DNA of 19,044 bases from Pseudonocardia sp. (GTDB taxonomy: Bacteria > Actinomycetota > Actinomycetes > Mycobacteriales > Pseudonocardiaceae). How positions within the stretch are numbered: position 1 is the first letter of the stretch; each line of letters starts with the position of its first letter. The notes below the pieces were generated by a model. That model was not told the DNA's origin. It saw only the letters and a list, made by a program, of their open reading frames with translations, and made no database searches. Of the stretch, positions 16,081 through 19,044 are shown in pieces. A program made the translations under genes and the position numbers. The stretch is taken from contig JASLAP010000266.1 of NCBI GenBank assembly GCA_030147065.1, forward strand, positions 1-19,044, in the 5' to 3' direction.

Positions 16081-16156
16081 TCGATCAGGGCGTCGATCAG
16101 GGCGTCGATCAGGGCGTCGATCAGGGCGTCGATCAGGGGCAGCGTCGATCAGGGCG
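16081..16156. repeat. 12-bp tandem repeat TCGATCAGGGCG, four perfect plus two further copies
   Basis: Perfect units occupy 16081-16092, 16093-16104, 16105-16116 and 16117-16128. A fifth, imperfect copy starts at 16129, and a sixth perfect copy lies at 16145-16156 after a GGGCAGCG spacer that echoes the GGCAGCG before the first unit. The array ends 16 bp before the TVP38 start codon, just before its ribosome site. With the neighbouring 10-bp array it forms a GATC-rich leader. Tandem repeats of this kind are prone to copy-number change. Confidence 0.9.
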
Positions 16157-16172
16157 GCGAGGAGGGCGGGGC

Positions 16173-16913
16173 ATGGCGGGGGGTGGGGTGCGGCGGCTGG
16201 CCCGGTGGGCCCGACCCGCGCTGCTGGTGCTGCTGCTCGCGGCCGGGATCGTCGTCGCGACCACCGTGGGGTTGCCGGACACCGCGCAGATCCGCGACTG
16301 GGTCGGCGCCGCGGGCTGGGCCGGACCGGTGCTCTACGCCGCGGTGTTCGCGCTGGCCTCGCTGACCCCCGCCCCGGCCTCGGTGCTGACCGTCGGCGCG
16401 GGGGCGCTGTTCGGCTGGACCCTCGGCGTGCCGGTGGCGCTGGCCGGGGCGCTCGGCGGGGCCCTGGCCGGCTTCGGCCTGGCCCGGCTGCTCGGCCGGG
16501 GCACGGCGGCCGGCCTGGGTGGCGAGCGGCTGGCCCGGCTGGACGCGCAACTGCGCCGGCGCGGCCTGCTGGCCGTGATCGGCATCCGGCTGGTCCCGGT
16601 GGCGCCGTTCGCGATCGTCAACGCCGCCTGCGGGCTCACCGCCGTGCGCACCCGGGACTACGCAGCGGGATCCGCGCTGGGGATGGCGCCCGGCGTCGCC
16701 ACCTTCGTCGCGGTCGGGGCGTTCGGCACCGAGCCCGGCTCGACGTCGTTCGTGCTGACCCTGCTCGCCCTCGCCGTGCTGATCGGCGGGGGGATCGCGA
16801 TCTCCCGCCGGGGCGCGGCGCCGCACCCGGTGCCGGACGCCCTGCCCAGCTCACCGACCAGGGCGCAGCAGCCGTCCGGTCGGGACCGACCGGACGACCA
16901 GCCGGACCGCTGA
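16173..16913 (+). CDS. TVP38/TMEM64 family (DedA-superfamily) membrane protein
   Basis: A 246-aa polytopic membrane protein. There is a first transmembrane helix at about 14-33 (PALLVLLLAAGIVVATTVGL). A re-entrant/helical block follows at 45-105 with LASLTPAPASVLTVGAGALFG and a glycine-rich run. Next is the family signature G137-I-R139-L-V-P-V-A-P at 137-145 with NAACGL, then helices at about 165-185 and 192-211. The C-terminal tail is hydrophilic and disordered. DedA-superfamily proteins act in membrane homeostasis, and several flip or move phospholipids or polyprenyl phosphates; the substrate here is unknown. The ATG at 16173 was chosen because GGAGG lies 7 nt upstream. An earlier in-frame ATG at 16023 would add 50 residues made largely of VDQG repeats and is unlikely. 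Its leader carries unusual tandem repeats. Confidence 0.88.
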   Translation: MAGGGVRRLARWARPALLVLLLAAGIVVATTVGLPDTAQIRDWVGAAGWAGPVLYAAVFALASLTPAPASVLTVGAGALFGWTLGVPVALAGALGGALAGFGLARLLGRGTAAGLGGERLARLDAQLRRRGLLAVIGIRLVPVAPFAIVNAACGLTAVRTRDYAAGSALGMAPGVATFVAVGAFGTEPGSTSFVLTLLALAVLIGGGIAISRRGAAPHPVPDALPSSPTRAQQPSGRDRPDDQPDR

Positions 16914-16945
16914 TCACAATCGGTCACCTCCGGCCGGGGCCTCCC

Positions 16946-17038
16946 CCGATCGGGTACAGACCGCGGTACGCTCGCGCTCCTCTGGTCCCCGACACGCGGA
17001 GTGGCACGGCCAGCTCCCCTCCGATCGGCTACACCGCG
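16946..17038. repeat. Two direct repeats CCGATCGG-N-TACA upstream of the SBP-VWA gene
   Basis: The copies are 16946-16965 (CCGATCGGGTACAGACCGCG) and 17021-17038 (CCGATCGGCTACACCGCG), 75 bp apart, each preceded by a C-rich CTCCC tract. CCGATCGG is itself palindromic. They lie in the 177-bp gap between the TVP38 gene and the next start codon. A TACGCT at 16967-16972 could be a -10. They may be paired regulator sites. Confidence 0.4.
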
Positions 17039-17090
17039 TCACCATGTCAGGCCTCCGGAGCAGGACGGCCACGGTAGGGAGGCGCGCGCT

Positions 17091-18809
17091 GTGGGGCAGC
17101 ACCGAAAGCAGTTGCGGCGACGCCGCTGGCCGCTGGTGGCCCTCGGCGCGGTGCTCGCCGTCGTGGCCGGGGTGGTCGTCGTCCAGCAGGTGGGTCAGGC
17201 CAACGCCTGCGAGCCGGTCGCGGTGGCGGTGGCGGTGGACCCGGCGCTGGAGACCGCGGTGCGCCAGGCCCTGGCCACCAACCCCGACGAGCTCGACGCC
17301 TGCACCCGCTACGACGTGACCGCGGCGCCGGCCGACCTGGCCAGCGAGATCCGGGCCGGGCAGCCCGGCCTGCCGGTGGCCTGGATCCCGCAGTCCTCGC
17401 TGGTCCTGGAGTCGATCGACGAGGGCTCGGGGACGCTGGTGCGGCGCGGCGAGCCGCTGGCCTCCTCGCCGGTCGTGCTGGCGGTGCCCACCGCCGACGC
17501 GGCCCGCTACGGCGACCCGGCCCAGCCGGTCTCCTGGACCGCCGCGCTGACCAGCCGGCAGCCGCCTGCCCTGCCGGACCCGGACGACGAGCCGAGCGGT
17601 CTCGCCGCGCTCACCGCGCTGCGCACCACCATCGGCGACGACGACGGCCGCCCCCGCCCGGCGTTCGTGGCGGCGGTGCTCGCCCTGTCCGAGGAGGCGC
17701 CGGAGTCCGCGGACGTCGCGTTCGAGGCCGTCGCCCGCGACGGCGCCGCGGCCCGCGCCTTCGTCACCTCCGAGCAGTCGGTGGTGGCCCACAACGGCCC
17801 GGGCGCCGCCACCCGCGACGCCGCGGCCGGCTCCCCGACCGACGATGCCCCCGCCGCGGCCACGGTCACCGCCGTCGCGCTGGCCGACGGTGGCGCCGCG
17901 CTGGACTTCCCGTTCGTGCGGGTGACCCCGCAGGGTGGCGGCGACCAGCCGACGACCCGGCCGGTCGAGGTCGAGCGGGCCGTCGACCGGCTCGAGGAGC
18001 GGCTGCGCGGCCCGATCGGCCGCCAGGCCTTCGCCGCGGCCGGGTTCCGCGCACCTGACGGCAGCCGGACCCCGGGAGCCGCCACGACCGGTGCGCTGCC
18101 GGGCGAGCAGGCCACCGCCGCCGTGCCCGACCCGGCCGCGGCGCAGGAGACCCTGCGACTGTGGAGCGCGCTGACCCTGCAGAGCCGGATCCTCGCGGTG
18201 ATCGACACGTCCGGCTCGATGGCGGCCCGGGAGGGGCCCAGCGACCGGATCAGCCTGGCCGCGGCCGCCGCCCAGGGCGGGCTGACGCTGTTCCCGGACA
18301 CCTCCTCGGTCGGGCTGTGGGCCTTCTCCTCCGAGCTGGCGGGCGGGTTGTCCTGGGAGGAACTGGTGCCGATCGGCAAGCTCACCGAGCCGGTCGGCCC
18401 GGCGCCCTCGCGGCGGGCCGCGCTCGCCGCGGCCAGCACCACCCTGCGCGAGCGGCTCGGCGGCGAGACCGCGCTCTACGACACCGTCATCGCCGCCACC
18501 CGGGCGGTGCGGGCGGGGTACGAGCCGGGCGCGTCCAACGCGGTGGTGCTGATCACCGACGGCCGCAACGAGGTGGACAGCGGGATCGACCTGCCCACCA
18601 CGCTGCAGACCCTGCGCGCCGAGGCCGACCCGACCCGGCCGGTCCCGCTGATCGCGATCGGCATCGGCCCGGCGTCGGACCTCGAGGTCCTGCGCCAGCT
18701 CGCCGACGCGACCGGCGGCGGCCAGGCCTACGTGGCCCAGAACCCCGAGGACATCCGCACGGTCTTCCTCGACGCGCTGTCGCAGCGCGTCTGCCGCCCC
18801 GCCTGCTGA
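17091..18809 (+). CDS. Secreted/membrane-anchored substrate-binding and VWA domain protein
   Basis: A 572-aa protein. Residues 1-39 form a positively charged start (RKQLRRRRW) and one hydrophobic helix, followed by A37-N-A39|C40, which fits signal peptidase I or leaves an uncleaved anchor. C40 is not in a good lipobox. Residues 45-325 look like a periplasmic-binding-protein fold of the bacterial type 11 kind (AVAVDPALETAVRQAL, GQPGLPVAWIPQSSLVLE, SSPVVLAVP, DRLEERLRGPIGRQAFAAAGFR). Residues 365-565 are a von Willebrand A domain with an intact metal site: D372-T-S374-G-S376, T460 and D490 in LITDGRN. The protein ends with two cysteines, CRPAC. VWA domains bind protein partners through a divalent metal, so an extracellular assembly or sensing role is likely; no ligand is known. 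The GTG at 17091 has GGGAGG 8 nt upstream. Confidence 0.88.
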   Translation: MGQHRKQLRRRRWPLVALGAVLAVVAGVVVVQQVGQANACEPVAVAVAVDPALETAVRQALATNPDELDACTRYDVTAAPADLASEIRAGQPGLPVAWIPQSSLVLESIDEGSGTLVRRGEPLASSPVVLAVPTADAARYGDPAQPVSWTAALTSRQPPALPDPDDEPSGLAALTALRTTIGDDDGRPRPAFVAAVLALSEEAPESADVAFEAVARDGAAARAFVTSEQSVVAHNGPGAATRDAAAGSPTDDAPAAATVTAVALADGGAALDFPFVRVTPQGGGDQPTTRPVEVERAVDRLEERLRGPIGRQAFAAAGFRAPDGSRTPGAATTGALPGEQATAAVPDPAAAQETLRLWSALTLQSRILAVIDTSGSMAAREGPSDRISLAAAAAQGGLTLFPDTSSVGLWAFSSELAGGLSWEELVPIGKLTEPVGPAPSRRAALAAASTTLRERLGGETALYDTVIAATRAVRAGYEPGASNAVVLITDGRNEVDSGIDLPTTLQTLRAEADPTRPVPLIAIGIGPASDLEVLRQLADATGGGQAYVAQNPEDIRTVFLDALSQRVCRPAC

Positions 18810-18845
18810 GCCCCGGCCGGGCTACGACGCGTCCGGTGCCCGGGC

Positions 18846-18881
18846 GACGGCCCTGTCCTACTCGACGGCCCCGTCCTGCTC
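18846..18881. repeat. 18-bp tandem duplication overlapping the permease stop codon
   Basis: GACGGCCCTGTCCTACTC (18846-18863) and GACGGCCCCGTCCTGCTC (18864-18881) differ at two positions. On the minus strand the units read GAG-CAG-GAC-GGG-GCC-GTC and then GAG-TAG-GAC-AGG-GCC-GTC, so the stop codon is a CAG to TAG change in the second copy. Confidence 0.8.
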
Positions 18882-19044
18882 GACGGCGGGCCGGGAGTCC
18901 CGGTCGGCGGTCCGGCGCCGGGGCGGGCGGCCGGCGAACACCCGCTGCAGCACCACGAACGCCAGCAGCAGCAGACCGATCACGATCTTGACCCACCACG
19001 AGCTCAGGGTGCCCTGGAAGGAGATGATCGTCTGGATGGTGCCC
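18858..19044 (-). CDS. yjfF: Sugar ABC transporter permease, C-terminus (YjfF-like, 5' end outside the window)
   Basis: The minus-strand frame entering at 19044 encodes 61 residues before TAG at 18860-18858. It reads GTIQTIISFQGTLSSWWVKI, a last transmembrane helix VIGLLLLAFVVLQRVF, and a basic, hydrophilic tail (RPPRRRTADRDSRPAVEQDGAVE). The GTL-SWW-KI plus helix plus LQR pattern closely resembles the end of E. coli YjfF, one of the two permeases of the galactofuranose ABC importer (RbsC/AraH superfamily). The rest of the system (second permease YtfT, ATPase, binding protein) would lie to the right of the window. The tail includes an 18-bp duplication that sets the stop codon. Its 3' end faces the VWA gene, with 48 bp between stops and no clear terminator. 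Confidence 0.72.
   Translation of the reverse strand, partial: GTIQTIISFQGTLSSWWVKIVIGLLLLAFVVLQRVFAGRPPRRRTADRDSRPAVEQDGAVE

Noticed and set aside
16081..16156. CRISPR-like array
   Set aside because: Units are 12 bp, contiguous and without spacers, and no cas genes are present; it is a simple tandem repeat.
16023..16172. An N-terminal extension of the TVP38 protein containing VDQG repeats
   Set aside because: The ATG at 16173 has a good GGAGG site and gives a standard family start; all frames are open across the 12-bp repeat, so the repeat peptide is probably not translated.
17091..17220. Lipoprotein signal peptide at C40 of the SBP-VWA protein
   Set aside because: The residues before the Cys (QANA) do not fit the usual L-A/S-G/A-C lipobox; a signal peptidase I site or uncleaved anchor fits better.
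18810..18857. A terminator between the VWA gene and the permease
   Set aside because: Only a 5-bp stem (AGCCC/GGGCT at 18809-18823) is visible, too weak to call.

Overview
The window looks like chromosomal DNA of a very GC-rich actinomycete, most likely of the Pseudonocardia type (Pseudonocardiales). I infer this from the base composition, the many GTG starts and GTGA gene junctions, a PlsB/PlsC/WS-DGAT lipid locus and an Rv0805-like phosphodiesterase recalling Mycobacterium, and a Scr1/DUF397 locus. Nothing here fixes the genus. No rRNA, tRNA, CRISPR array, transposase, integrase or plasmid function was found. Long open frames antisense to the real genes are codon-usage artefacts.

Layout. 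(1) 1-1356, plus strand: the end of a DUF6319-like protein with an AT-hook-like motif, then a cyclic-nucleotide phosphodiesterase-like metallophosphoesterase. (2) 1366-6514, minus strand: a two-gene lipid operon, plsB followed, with an 11-nt overlap, by a 960-aa HAD phosphatase / PlsC acyltransferase / WS-DGAT fusion. Together the two polypeptides carry domains for all four steps from glycerol-3-phosphate to triacylglycerol. (3) 6660-7763, plus strand: a divergent GT4 glycosyltransferase lacking the usual E-x7-E pair. Its shared upstream region holds a 10+2+10 bp palindrome. It ends at a 22-bp-stem hairpin placed between convergent genes. (4) 7847-9025, minus strand: a stand-alone, diverged, cysteine-free EF-Tu with changes at positions known for elfamycin resistance and oxidation sensitivity. 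(5) 9368-12056, plus strand: a tightly coupled operon of a VOC protein, an ECF sigma factor with a SnoaL-like tail, and an Eis-type acetyltransferase. (6) 12076-13264: a small GntR regulator, a 14-bp-arm inverted repeat, a broken Scr1-type (HTH-DUF5753) regulator and an intact DUF397 gene. (7) 13377-15979, plus strand: a flavin-dependent LLM oxidoreductase overlapping a trehalose-synthase-like GH13 gene. (8) 15980-18809, plus strand: a GATC-rich repeat leader, a TVP38/TMEM64 membrane protein and a secreted substrate-binding plus VWA protein. (9) 18858-19044, minus strand: the C-terminus of a YjfF-like sugar ABC permease.

The most interesting items are the complete Kennedy-type pathway compressed into two coupled polypeptides and the cysteine-free EF-Tu paralogue. 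Next come the Scr1/DUF397 remnant, the glycosyltransferase without its catalytic glutamates, and the repeat-dense leader of the TVP38 gene.
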